A DNA stretch of 64,000 nucleotides from Hydrogenophilales bacterium (lineage in GTDB: Bacteria > Pseudomonadota > Gammaproteobacteria > Burkholderiales > Thiobacillaceae). This document shows, piece after piece, positions 1-9,588 of the stretch; position 1 is the first letter of the stretch; every line of letters starts with the position of its first letter. A program made the translations under genes and the position numbers. The notes beneath the pieces are model-generated. The model was given only the letters and a program-made list of their open reading frames with translations, searched no databases and had not been told where the DNA came from. The stretch lies in NCBI GenBank assembly GCA_016195805.1, contig JACPYT010000003.1, forward strand, positions 62,001-126,000. The letters are read 5' to 3'.

Positions 1-121
1 ATGAAATGATCGTGCGCCGCGTCATGGCGCCGCGGCGGTGCGGCCGCGCACCGGTGCCGGAATAACGCGGACCATCCGACCGACTTTTCATGATGTGCCC
101 GCGAAGGCAGCCGGATCGGGG

Positions 122-349
122 TCAGCGAACCGGTTCGGCGGTGGGCGGACACGCCCCGGACCCCACCGCGCGTGCAGGCTCTCCCTGCACGTAGCGATTG
201 CACCCGCTGCGTGCCGACACGCGAAGCAGATACGGTTGAAGATTCTGATCGATGCACACGCCGTGCGTAGCGTTCTCCAGGAGGGCGCCGGGTTCGAGCT
301 GCCACCACTTGCAAGCAATGCAGACACCCCATTGGGTCGTATCGTTCAT
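122..349 (-). CDS. Small four-cysteine protein, hypothetical
   Basis: A 75-residue reading frame with a non-random N-terminal half. Cysteines lie at residues 10, 13, 32 and 50 (C-x2-C ... C ... C), with KWWQ just after the second. The spacing resembles small zinc-ribbon or HiPIP-like domains, but I do not recognise a family. The C-terminal third (after about residue 55) is low complexity and may be read-through beyond the conserved part. No strong ribosome binding site is visible before the ATG. Bases 1-121 and 350-488 hold nothing I can support. The gene call rests only on the cysteine pattern and is uncertain. Confidence 0.4.
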   Translation of the reverse strand: MNDTTQWGVCIACKWWQLEPGALLENATHGVCIDQNLQPYLLRVSARSGCNRYVQGEPARAVGSGACPPTAEPVR

Positions 350-488
350 TGAAGCGCCTAAACCGAAAATCCTGCGAGGATCTGGCCGGGGGACCTAATT
401 GGCCCCGGCAACCGAGAAGGGATCGCATCACACCAGCGGCAGGAAAAATGAGTGCCAGATCCGCCCCGACACGTCATGGCGATCGTGG

Positions 489-851
489 TCATTCCCAATA
501 CGGCCGGACGCCATAATGCGCATGGACGTCCGAGCCCCAGTCGCGGTCGGAGAAATTCGGCCAATGATTCTTGTCGAAGCCGGGCGCGTTCTCGAGCGCT
601 TCCTTGCTCTGGTCGAAGATGAAGCGATGGTTCTCGGGATCGAGCTCCATGGCTGACAGCGGTACGGCGAACAGCTTGCTGCCGAGGCCGAGAAGGCCGC
701 CGAACTCGAGGACGGCATAGGCGACACGACCGTTGTCCACGTCGATCATCAGATCCTTGATGTCGCCCAGGTCTTCTCCCTGGCGGTTGACGACCTTGTC
801 GCCGGAGATCGTGCTGGATGAAAGGATGGGGCTGGTGGAAAGCATGTTCAT
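489..851 (-). CDS. PRC-barrel domain protein
   Basis: 120 residues. The N-terminal two thirds fit a PRC-barrel: a GDKVVNRQGEDLGDIKDLMID strand pattern is followed by AYAVLEFGGLLGLGSKLFAVP, the typical hydrophobic barrel core. PRC-barrel proteins of this size are cytoplasmic, often stress-related, and of unknown biochemical role. The start is an ATG with AGGAG six bases upstream on the minus strand. The acidic, aromatic C-terminus (WPNFSDRDWG) is common in proteobacterial members. It is followed downstream by the small Cys protein and preceded by another small hydrophilic gene on the same strand. Family assignment is secure; function is unknown. Confidence 0.85.
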   Translation of the reverse strand: MNMLSTSPILSSSTISGDKVVNRQGEDLGDIKDLMIDVDNGRVAYAVLEFGGLLGLGSKLFAVPLSAMELDPENHRFIFDQSKEALENAPGFDKNHWPNFSDRDWGSDVHAHYGVRPYWE

Positions 852-918
852 GGAAATCTCCTGATTTGATTAAGCACGTTGAACGAGAGAAAAGCGGGCA
901 CAGAATGCTTCAACCGGT

Positions 919-1239
919 TCAGCGCCCCGGAAGCTTCTCCGGGGTGGGATTGCGTCCCTGGGGATGCTTGCCGGGCGCTTCCTTGGCAGGCCTGGGACGA
1001 CCCGGTGAACCCTCGTCCTGCCCGGCATGAGGCTGGCCTTTGGCGTGCGCACGTCCTTCGGCCTCGGCCTTGCGCATTTCGTCCTTCTCCTGCGCATTGC
1101 GCGGGGCGGCTTGCCTGGCCGCTTGCTCGACCTTGCCGGACGCGGCAAAGGCGTGAGCCTGCTCGTCGTATTTTCTGGCCGAGTCATAATCCCCCTCGCC
1201 CTGGATCCTGGATTTGGATTTGCTTGTGCTGGATTTCAT
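919..1239 (-). CDS. Small hydrophilic conserved hypothetical protein
   Basis: 106 residues, very rich in Lys, Glu, Ala and Pro, with no membrane segment or signal peptide. The N-terminal part contains QGEGDYDSARKYDEQAHAFA followed by SGKVEQAARQAAP, a pattern that recurs in small stress-related proteins of unknown function in proteobacteria. The C-terminal half is disordered and rich in basic and Pro residues. The start ATG has GGAG about 8 bases upstream. It lies 67 bp upstream of the PRC-barrel gene on the same strand and may be co-transcribed with it. No function is claimed. Confidence 0.6.
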   Translation of the reverse strand: MKSSTSKSKSRIQGEGDYDSARKYDEQAHAFAASGKVEQAARQAAPRNAQEKDEMRKAEAEGRAHAKGQPHAGQDEGSPGRPRPAKEAPGKHPQGRNPTPEKLPGR

Positions 1240-1575
1240 GTCGCGTCTCCTGTCTGTCTACGATGCACGCGCGGCGGATGCCAGGCGTGTCAAGCCCGCG
1301 TTCCCCTCATTCGCGCCTGCGGCACAGGTAAAAATCCAGGGGGACCGAGCCTGTGGGAGAAGTGTGGGGGACGGGCAGGACCGATACAGTCGGAAGCTGA
1401 TTGAGGCCTGCGTAGGAATAGGCCGAAAAAATGTCGGAGGGACCTTACAGGCGCTGGCCTTTCGCTGGCGAACCGCCGCACGCCCTGAAACGTTTGCATG
1501 TGACGGGATTCCAAAGTCTAGAACGGGTATTGCCGTGGAGCGCACCCCCTGATCCGAATCCGGTGCGGGGACCGC
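1240..1575. other. Intergenic, no gene seen
   Basis: About 330 bp between the divergent hydrophilic-protein gene and copA. Short open frames on both strands have no convincing start sites or family patterns. The only clear signal is the copA promoter at its right end. Confidence 0.6.
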
Positions 1576-1606
1576 TTGACCTTGCCATGATGGCAAGGTT
1601 TATGGT
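1576..1606 (+). promoter_or_regulatory. MerR-family (CueR) promoter and operator of copA-cueR
   Basis: The -35 element TTGACC (1576-1581) and the -10 element TATGGT (1601-1606) are separated by 19 bp, the overlong spacer diagnostic of MerR-family activated promoters. Inside the spacer lies a perfect 21-bp dyad (1579-1599): ACCTTGCCAT, central G, ATGGCAAGGT. The CCTTGCC/GGCAAGG arms match known CueR operators. Copper-bound CueR would untwist the spacer and activate transcription of copA and of cueR itself. Confidence 0.92.
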
Positions 1607-1636
1607 GCACTCAACCATATCCTCAGGAGTTTGCAT

Positions 1637-4050
<2,414 letters not shown>

Positions 4051-4054
<4 letters not shown>

Positions 4055-4449
4055 ATATCGGCGAAGCAGCTCGCAGCAGTGGCGTGTCGGCCAAGATGAT
4101 CCGCCACTACGAGAGTATCGGTCTGTTCCACACCAGCCCGCGCACCCTGGCGGGCTACCGGCAATATCACGAACGCGACGTTCACCTGCTGCGCTTCATC
4201 CGCCGTGCGCGCGACCTCGGGTTTCCGCTCGAACAGATCCGGCAACTGCTGTCGCTGTGGGACGATCCCGAGCGCGCCAGCGCCGACGTCAAGCATCTGG
4301 CCGAAGCCCACATCGTCGACCTCGACGCCCGCATCGCCGCGCTGACCGAGATGCGCACCACCCTCGTCGCGCTGGCACAGGCCTGTCACGGCGACCGCCG
4401 CCCCGACTGCCCCATCCTGCAAGGCCTCGCCGCACCGCACGCATCTTGA
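4051..4449 (+). CDS. cueR: Copper-responsive MerR-family regulator CueR
   Basis: 132 residues. An N-terminal winged helix-turn-helix (residues 1-70, including [10 protein letters not shown] and the RTLAGYRQY wing) is followed by a dimerisation helix and the metal loop with Cys112 and Cys120 (C-x7-[13 protein letters not shown]), the Cu(I)-binding arrangement of CueR. It overlaps copA by 4 bp (ATGA), so translation is coupled. It should bind the dyad at 1579-1599 and activate its own operon when cytosolic Cu(I) rises. It converges with the tonB-like gene, 21 bp away. Confidence 0.93.
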
Positions 4450-4470
4450 ATCCTGCGGCCTGCCGCGGTT

Positions 4471-5214
4471 CTAGCGGGGTTGACCGGCCCAGTCGTACAC
4501 CACCTCGATCACCACCAGCGCGCGTACCGGGTGGCCGTTCTTCTGCGCCGGGGCAAAACGCGCATCGCGAAACGCCTTGATCGCCGATTCCTCGAACAGC
4601 CCGGGCGGGGTCGCGCTCACGACTTCGATGTCGCTGACGCGGCCATCGGCTTCCAGCTTCAACTGCAGGCGCAGCGTGCCGGACAGCTTCCGGCGGTCGG
4701 CCGTATCCGGGTATTCCGGCCGGATGACGCGCAGGGCGCGCGGCTGCACATCGAGATCGCGCGCCCTGTAATAGGTGAGATCGACCGAACTGGCGAGGGC
4801 CGCCGGAGGCGCCGGCGCTGGCGCGGCCGACGGTGCCGACGCAGCTGCGGGAGCGACGGGGGCAGCAGGCTGCGGCACGTCATGCGGGGTCTCGACGGGC
4901 GGCGAAGGCGGCGGTGCAGCAGGCTTGGCCACGGGCAGCGCTTCCGGCGCCGCATTCGGTGCGAGCGTTGTCACCGGCGCCGCATCCGGCTGCCGGACGG
5001 CAGGCGATGAAGGCGGCGTTTCAGCAGCGGGCGGTGCGGCATGCGTCGACACCAGGCGCACCTCGATCACAGGCGCCTCCACGCTGATCCCCGCGGGCGG
5101 CGCCACCTGCACCAGCGCAATCACCGCCGCGTGCAGACCCAGCGAAATCCACACGGCTGCCAGCGGTCGCCGCAGTCGTGGCGGAATCGTCGGCTCGTCG
5201 AAGGAAGCGCTCAC
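4471..5214 (-). CDS. tonB: TonB-like energy transducer
   Basis: 247 residues. A basic N-terminus and one transmembrane segment (about residues 16-40) are followed by a Pro/Ala-rich periplasmic spacer (about 58-150) and a C-terminal TonB domain: IRPEYP, GTLRLQLKLEADGRVSDIEV, and ESAIKAFRDARFAPAQKNG. It would couple the inner-membrane proton gradient to outer-membrane TonB-dependent receptors. No exbB, exbD or receptor gene is adjacent, so it must borrow them. The start is GTG; an in-frame TGA lies 15 bases upstream, which excludes a longer protein. Its leader contains a 4-copy 18-bp tandem repeat. Confidence 0.85.
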   Translation of the reverse strand: MSASFDEPTIPPRLRRPLAAVWISLGLHAAVIALVQVAPPAGISVEAPVIEVRLVSTHAAPPAAETPPSSPAVRQPDAAPVTTLAPNAAPEALPVAKPAAPPPSPPVETPHDVPQPAAPVAPAAASAPSAAPAPAPPAALASSVDLTYYRARDLDVQPRALRVIRPEYPDTADRRKLSGTLRLQLKLEADGRVSDIEVVSATPPGLFEESAIKAFRDARFAPAQKNGHPVRALVVIEVVYDWAGQPR

Positions 5215-5217
5215 GGG

Positions 5218-5289
5218 TGCTTGTGCCCTTCAGGGTGCTTGTGCCCTTCAGGGTATTTATGCCCTTGAGGGCGCTTATGTTTTTCAGGG
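5218..5289. repeat. Four tandem 18-bp repeats
   Basis: Four consecutive 18-bp units (5218, 5236, 5254, 5272) share TGCTTGTGCCCTTCAGGG; the first two are identical and the last two diverge. A reverse-complement CCCTGAAG follows at about 5298, so the array can fold back. It sits immediately before the GTG of the tonB-like gene in the divergent intergenic region. On the minus strand each unit offers an AAGGG. Confidence 0.85.
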
Positions 5290-5379
5290 AAACCATACCC
5301 TGAAGAGTACGTTTGGACTGCACAGGAAATCGGGTGCGCTGGCCTAGAATGAAGGCCAGAAAAACGACAGGAGAAGACC

Positions 5380-6174
5380 ATGAAAAGACGTGTCATCGCG
5401 GCCGCCATCTTAGCATCGGCGCTGGCTGCACCGACCTTCGTCCAGGCGGTCGAACTGAGCAAGACCACGATCAAGTCCGCCGACGGCACCGAAGTGCCGG
5501 TCGAAGTCGCCACGCCCGAGGGCAAGGGCCCTTTCCCGCCGGTGCTGTTCATCCATGCCAAACGCGGCTACGAAGGCGACGAGCGCGCCCACGTGCGCGA
5601 ACTCGCCGAACAGGGCTTCCTCGTCGTCGCCCCGGACTGGCAGAGCGGCCGCTTCATCGAACGCTGGCCCTCGGCACACAACCCCGACACCGAAATGGAC
5701 GTGGAGGCCGGACTGGACTACCTGAAGTCGCTGCCCAATGCCTGCAAGCAGCCGGTCGGCATCGTCGGCCTGTCGCGCGGTCCCTACTACGCCATCCGGC
5801 TGGCAGCCAAACGCGGTCCGGACATCGCCGCCATCGTCAGCTACTACGGCCACATGCAGAACCCCAATGCACCGGAGCCCGACCAGTTGTTCCGCATTGC
5901 GCCCGAGATCATGCAGATCACCACGCCGATCCTGTATCTCATCGGCGATGCCGATTACGAACTGCGCCGCATGAATGGCGGCCGCGCGTTCTATGCGCTG
6001 TGGGAGCGCGGCGTGCCGGTGGAATGGCAGGAATACCCAATGGCGCGACGCGCGTTCGACTTCCGTCCCGACCAGACCCCGGAGGAGAAGATTGCCGCGC
6101 GGCATGCGCGCGCACGGTCGAAAGCCTGGCTGATGAAATGGATGAAGCTGACGCCGGAGATGCGCTGCGCATAA
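5380..6174 (+). CDS. Secreted dienelactone hydrolase-like protein, catalytic His apparently missing
   Basis: 264 residues with a signal peptide (cleavage near AQ-VQA, about residue 23), so probably periplasmic. The alpha/beta-hydrolase nucleophile elbow is GLSRG (Ser132) and the acid is likely Asp190 or Asp192 in LIGDADYE. In dienelactone hydrolases the catalytic His follows the last strand as YP-x3-HAF. Here that site reads EYPMARRAFDF, so Arg occupies the His position. Either another His serves or the protein is not a hydrolase. ATG has GGAG upstream. It is divergent from the tonB-like gene, with no clear partner. Confidence 0.75.
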   Translation: MKRRVIAAAILASALAAPTFVQAVELSKTTIKSADGTEVPVEVATPEGKGPFPPVLFIHAKRGYEGDERAHVRELAEQGFLVVAPDWQSGRFIERWPSAHNPDTEMDVEAGLDYLKSLPNACKQPVGIVGLSRGPYYAIRLAAKRGPDIAAIVSYYGHMQNPNAPEPDQLFRIAPEIMQITTPILYLIGDADYELRRMNGGRAFYALWERGVPVEWQEYPMARRAFDFRPDQTPEEKIAARHARARSKAWLMKWMKLTPEMRCA

Positions 6175-6299
6175 AAAATGGCGAGCGGGATCAGGCGCCG
6201 GACGCCCATCGCCTAAAATGAACAAGGCAAAGATGCCCTTTCGTCGATGCGACATGATTCCGGCCACCCCACACGCGAGCCGGGCTGATTGGGGCCACG

Positions 6300-6719
6300 A
6301 TGATTTCACGCTATGCCTTTCCCCTGCTGCTTGCCGGGCTCGCCACGCAAGCAGCCTGTGCCGCCCCGCTCTACCAATGGATGGACACTGCGGGGCATGT
6401 GACCTATTCCTCCTTCCCGCCCCCTGCGGGGACCAGGGCACGGACAGTCGAGATCCCGCCGCAACCCTCCGCCGAAGAAACCCGGCAGGCCGCGGGGCGG
6501 GCGAAAAGAATGCAGGAACAGGCCAGCGAACTGGAAGCCCGGCGCCGCGAGCAGGAAGCCCGTGAGGCCGAGGAAGCCCGGCTCCGCGCAATGCAGTTCC
6601 CACCGGCGCCCATCGTGATCGAAAAGCCGGTTTATGTACCCCAGCCGATCTATTACCGGCCTGTCAGGATGCCGCACCGGCGGCACCCTGACAGGCCGCC
6701 ACGCCACCGGCCGCGCTGA
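6300..6719 (+). CDS. DUF4124-domain protein, exported
   Basis: 139 residues. A signal peptide (about 1-21, ending ACA-AP) precedes the DUF4124 signature LYQWMDTAGHVTYSSFPPP, a small domain common in proteobacterial envelope proteins. A charged coiled-coil stretch (about 55-95, rich in Glu, Arg and Ala) and a Pro/Arg/His-rich tail follow. The role is unknown. The ribosome binding site is weak (GGGGCCACG). Confidence 0.75.
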   Translation: MISRYAFPLLLAGLATQAACAAPLYQWMDTAGHVTYSSFPPPAGTRARTVEIPPQPSAEETRQAAGRAKRMQEQASELEARRREQEAREAEEARLRAMQFPPAPIVIEKPVYVPQPIYYRPVRMPHRRHPDRPPRHRPR

Positions 6720-6889
6720 ATGCGCAGGCGACAGGCGACAACCCATCGGTTTGAAGCGCTGCGAAGGCCCGAAATGTGCCCCGTTTTGAACCCGTTTTCC
6801 TTGTTCATGCACCACAACCGTTCAGCGCGATCCGCATCCTGCACGTCCAAAAAACACATAAGCATTTGATAATTAACCACTCTAAAAGC

Positions 6890-6905
6890 TGGCACGCCCC
6901 CTGCT
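6890..6905 (+). promoter_or_regulatory. Sigma-54 promoter of nasT
   Basis: TGGCAC-N5-CTGCT: a perfect -24 element and a -12 element with one departure from TTGCT. The same CTGCT variant appears in the nasA promoter at 59972-59987. Expected transcript start is near 6917. Confidence 0.75.
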
Positions 6906-6966
6906 ACATTCTGATTGAGTATCCAAACCGCAAGGCCAGGTTGCTCAGGCAGTCTCCTCCGATTTT

Positions 6967-6994
6967 GCGGCCTCTCCGGAGGCCGCCTTTTTTT
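6967..6994 (+). terminator. Intrinsic terminator in the nasT leader
   Basis: Perfect 8-bp stem GCGGCCTC (6967-6974) / GAGGCCGC (6979-6986) with a 4-nt loop, then C and seven T (6988-6994). It lies between the sigma-54 promoter and the nasT start, so it acts as an attenuator, not as the end of a gene. Autoregulation by NasT is likely but not shown. Confidence 0.85.
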
Positions 6995-7019
6995 GGAGCC
7001 CCCAAGACATGAAGCAGAC

Positions 7020-7586
7020 ATGCGCGTACTGATTGTTGAAAACCAGCCCGAGCGGCTGGCGATGCTGGTACCGGCACTGGAAGCGGCGGGCTGCGTAGTG
7101 ACAGCCACGCTGAATTCGGCGCGCAGCCTGGACGTGCAGATCCAGGCGCTGCGGCCGGACGTAGTGATCATCGCTCAGGACTCGCCCGACCGCGACACGC
7201 TGGAGCACATCTGCGTGGTGAACCAGGATTGTCCGCGCCCGATCGTGATGTTCACCGGCGACGGCAGCCCGGATTCGATCCGCGCGGCCACGCAGGCGGG
7301 GGTGACGTCGTATGTGGTCGACGGACTCGACCCGGCGCGCATCCGTCCGATCCTCGATGTCGCGGTGTCGCGCTTCGAGGCCTTCCAGGCGCTGCACGAC
7401 CAGCTGGAACAGACGCGCCTCGAATTGTCGGAACGCAAACTGATCGACCAGGCCAAGGCACTCCTCATCAAGCAGACCGGCGCATCGGAACCCGAGGTCT
7501 ATCGCGAGATGCGGCGCGCGGCGATGGATCGCGGCCTGAAACTGGCCGACATCGCGCGGCAGATTTTGCAGAAGCCGCTGGCGTGA
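7020..7586 (+). CDS. nasT: NasT-type ANTAR antiterminator response regulator
   Basis: 188 residues, started at ATG 7020, downstream of the leader terminator. An N-terminal pseudo-receiver domain (1-120) is followed by a coiled-coil linker and a C-terminal ANTAR RNA-binding domain (ERKLIDQAKALLIKQTGASEPEVYREMRRAAMDRGLKLADIA). NasT proteins relieve termination in leaders of nitrate-assimilation genes. Here the nrtA leader, 160-250 bp downstream, carries the expected two hairpins and a terminator. The receiver looks degenerate: the usual acidic pocket is VEN near residue 7, and the expected phosphoacceptor strand reads VVIIAQDSP, with Ala where Asp is common. No nasS partner gene is in the window. 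Confidence 0.88.
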   Translation: MRVLIVENQPERLAMLVPALEAAGCVVTATLNSARSLDVQIQALRPDVVIIAQDSPDRDTLEHICVVNQDCPRPIVMFTGDGSPDSIRAATQAGVTSYVVDGLDPARIRPILDVAVSRFEAFQALHDQLEQTRLELSERKLIDQAKALLIKQTGASEPEVYREMRRAAMDRGLKLADIARQILQKPLA

Positions 7587-7623
7587 TGCGAGCAACCCCG
7601 ATTGGTGCACAGCACTGAAAACA

Positions 7624-7640
7624 TGCCCCGCATGGGTGCA
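7624..7640 (+). promoter_or_regulatory. NtrC-like box upstream of nrtA
   Basis: TGCCCCGCATGGGTGCA: one mismatch to TGCACC-N5-GGTGCA, about 80 bp upstream of the -24 element. A further half-site GGTGCA lies at 7604-7609. Confidence 0.65.
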
Positions 7641-7717
7641 CGAATTTCCGTTATACAACGGCCCGCGACCAAGCCGATTTTCTGAAAACCCCATGCAATA
7701 CAAGGATTTTTGGTAGC

Positions 7718-7733
7718 TGGCACGGCGGTTGCT
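7718..7733 (+). promoter_or_regulatory. Sigma-54 promoter of the nrt operon
   Basis: TGGCACGGCGGTTGCT: perfect consensus TGGCAC-N5-TTGCT. Expected transcript start is about 7745, just before the first leader hairpin. Confidence 0.92.
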
Positions 7734-7748
7734 AAACCTGGACTGAAC

Positions 7749-7834
7749 AGTCGCAACGATGTGGCTTTCAGCGTGACCGTCAAATCATTCATCACTGGAC
7801 AAAGGCGTCCGCCCTGAAGGCGACGCCTTTTTTT
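7749..7834 (+). promoter_or_regulatory. ANTAR-controlled antitermination leader of nrtA
   Basis: Hairpin P1 (7749-7766) is stem AGTCGC/GTGGCT (allowing G-U pairs) closing the hexaloop AACGAT. Hairpin P2 (7796-7811) is stem TGGAC/GTCCG closing the hexaloop AAAGGC. Both loops have A at position 1 and G at position 4, as known ANTAR targets do. The 3' side of P2 overlaps the 5' side of an intrinsic terminator (AGGCGTC 7803-7809 / GACGCCT 7822-7828, T-run 7828-7834). NasT binding to P1-P2 would block the terminator and allow nrtA transcription. Confidence 0.85.
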
Positions 7835-7867
7835 ATTTATGCCCGCTGGGCATTGGGAGAACACACC

Positions 7868-9139
7868 GTGAGCGACATCCAGGACAAACCCCTCGTACAA
7901 AACCAGAGCAAGCGTGATTTCATGAAAAAGACCACCGGACTTTCCGTCGCCGCCGCCCTCATGGCCATGGTGCCGCCCGGCGTGCGCCAGGGTGCCTGGG
8001 CCGCCGGTTCCGACGCGCCCGAGAAACCCAACCTCAACATCGGCTTCATTCCGCTGACCGACTGCGCGTCGGTGGTGATCTCGTCGGTGAAGGGCTTCGA
8101 CAAGAAATACGGCCTCACCATCACGCCCTCGAAGGAAGCCTCGTGGGCGGCGGTGCGCGACAAGCTGGTGAACGGCGAACTCGACGCCGCACACGTGCTG
8201 TACGGCCTGATCTACGGTGTACAAATGGGAATCGGCGGGCCAAAGAAGGACATGGCGGTGCTCGCCACGATCAACAACAACGGTCAGGCGATTTCGCTGT
8301 CGAACCAGCTGAAGGCCAAGGGCGTGACCGACGGCGCCACGCTCGCCAAGCTCATCGCCGCCGAACCGAAGGAATACACCTTCGCCCAGACCTTCCCCAC
8401 CGGCACCCACGCGATGTGGCTGTACTACTGGCTGGCGGCGTATGGCATCAACCCCTTCACCCAGACCAAGGTCATCACCGTGCCGCCCCCGCAGATGATC
8501 GCCAACATGCGCGTCGACAACATGGACGGCTTCTGCGTGGGCGAGCCGTGGAACGCGCGCGCGATCCGCGACAACATCGGTTTCACCGCCGTGACCTCGC
8601 AGGATATCTGGAAGGACCACCCGGAGAAGGTGCTCGGCACCACCGCCGAATTCGTCGCGAAATATCCGAACACCGCACGTGCGATGACGGCCGCGATCCT
8701 CGATGCAGCCAAGTACATCGACACCATGAGCAATCGTTCGGAGGTGGCGAAGATCATCTCGGCCAAGTCCTACGTCAACACCGACTTCGATTCGCTCGAG
8801 GACCGCATGCTCGGCCAGTACGACAACGGCATCGGCAGGAAGTGGACGGATCCCAACTACATGAAGTTCTACAACAATGGCGCGGTAGGCTTCCCCTACC
8901 TGTCGGACGGCATGTGGTTCCTCACCCAGCACAAGCGCTGGGGGCTGTTGAAGGAGCACCCCGACTATCTGGCGGTGGCGAAAAAGGTCAACCGCATCGA
9001 CATCTACAAGCAGGCCGCCGCAATGACGAAGACGCCGTTGCCGAAGTCCGACATGCGCAGCAGCAAGCTGATCGACGGCGTGGTGTGGGACGGCAAGAAT
9101 CCCAAGGCCTACGCCGACAGTTTCAAGATCAAGGCCTGA
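7868..9139 (+). CDS. nrtA: Nitrate ABC transporter, substrate-binding protein
   Basis: 423 residues from GTG 7868, which has GGGAGA seven bases upstream. The N-terminus has a twin-arginine-like motif with Lys-Arg (SKRDFMKK) and a hydrophobic stretch ending GAWAAG. The mature part is NrtA/SsuA-type: PLTDCASVV near the start of the binding lobe, HAMWLYYWLAAYGINP, VPPPQMIANMRVDNMDGFCVGEPWN. It captures nitrate (possibly nitrite or cyanate) in the periplasm for NrtBC. It is the first gene after the antitermination leader. The signal-like N-terminus argues against it being the cytoplasmic sensor NasS. Confidence 0.9.
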   Translation: MSDIQDKPLVQNQSKRDFMKKTTGLSVAAALMAMVPPGVRQGAWAAGSDAPEKPNLNIGFIPLTDCASVVISSVKGFDKKYGLTITPSKEASWAAVRDKLVNGELDAAHVLYGLIYGVQMGIGGPKKDMAVLATINNNGQAISLSNQLKAKGVTDGATLAKLIAAEPKEYTFAQTFPTGTHAMWLYYWLAAYGINPFTQTKVITVPPPQMIANMRVDNMDGFCVGEPWNARAIRDNIGFTAVTSQDIWKDHPEKVLGTTAEFVAKYPNTARAMTAAILDAAKYIDTMSNRSEVAKIISAKSYVNTDFDSLEDRMLGQYDNGIGRKWTDPNYMKFYNNGAVGFPYLSDGMWFLTQHKRWGLLKEHPDYLAVAKKVNRIDIYKQAAAMTKTPLPKSDMRSSKLIDGVVWDGKNPKAYADSFKIKA

Positions 9140-9157
9140 TTGAAGAAAGGAATGGCC

Positions 9158-9571
9158 ATGACCCCCGACAAAATCGCACTGGTGCGCAGCAGCTGGCAGC
9201 AGGTCCTGCCGATCAAGGACACCGCAGCCCAGCTGTTCTATGGCCAGCTGTTCGAACTGGACCCGTCGCTACGCAGCCTGTTCAGGGGCGACATGGTCGA
9301 ACAGGGCCGCAAGCTCATGGCAATGATCAACACGGCCGTCGTCAGCCTGGACCAGTTGGGCCCCATTCTCGGCGCAGTCCAGGATCTGGGGCGTCGGCAC
9401 GTCGCGTACGGCGTGACCGAAGCGCACTACGACACCGTCGGCAGCGCGCTGATCTGGACCCTGGGCGAAGGGTTGGGCGAGCAGTTCACCCCGGCCGTCC
9501 AGGCGGCGTGGGCGGAAGCCTATGACACGCTGGCATCCGCCATGAAGCAGGCCGCCACCGCCGCCGCGTAA
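9158..9571 (+). CDS. Single-domain bacterial haemoglobin
   Basis: 137 residues. ATG 9158 has AAAGG at a 7-base spacing; an ATG six bases earlier is too close to it. A classic globin fold: Tyr28 (B10 region, LFYGQLF) and the proximal His81 in RRHVAYGV, as in Vitreoscilla haemoglobin and flavohaemoglobin globin domains. There is no reductase domain. It lies between nrtA and nrtB, in the middle of a transporter operon. Bjgb of Bradyrhizobium, a haemoglobin encoded with assimilatory nitrate genes, provides precedent for nitric oxide scavenging during nitrate assimilation. The same role is inferred here. Confidence 0.88.
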   Translation: MTPDKIALVRSSWQQVLPIKDTAAQLFYGQLFELDPSLRSLFRGDMVEQGRKLMAMINTAVVSLDQLGPILGAVQDLGRRHVAYGVTEAHYDTVGSALIWTLGEGLGEQFTPAVQAAWAEAYDTLASAMKQAATAAA

Positions 9572-9588
9572 ACACTCAGGAGTGCGAT

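Larger units (their letters stand above)
6720..7019 (+). promoter_or_regulatory. nasT upstream region (non-coding)
   Basis: 300 bp without a gene. It holds an NtrC-like half-site TGCACC at 6808-6813, the sigma-54 promoter at 6890-6905 and the leader terminator at 6967-6994. I could not find a convincing pair of ANTAR hexaloop hairpins here, unlike in the nrtA leader. Confidence 0.6.

Noticed and set aside
6967-6994. ANTAR hairpin pair in the nasT leader
   Set aside because: Several hexaloops were tried. The best (CCG-ATTTTG-CGG) has G at position 6, not 4, so only the terminator is reported.
7868-9139. The NrtA-like gene after nasT as the sensor NasS
   Set aside because: It has a Tat-like or Sec-like N-terminus and is followed by permease and ATPase genes, so it is the transporter's binding protein.
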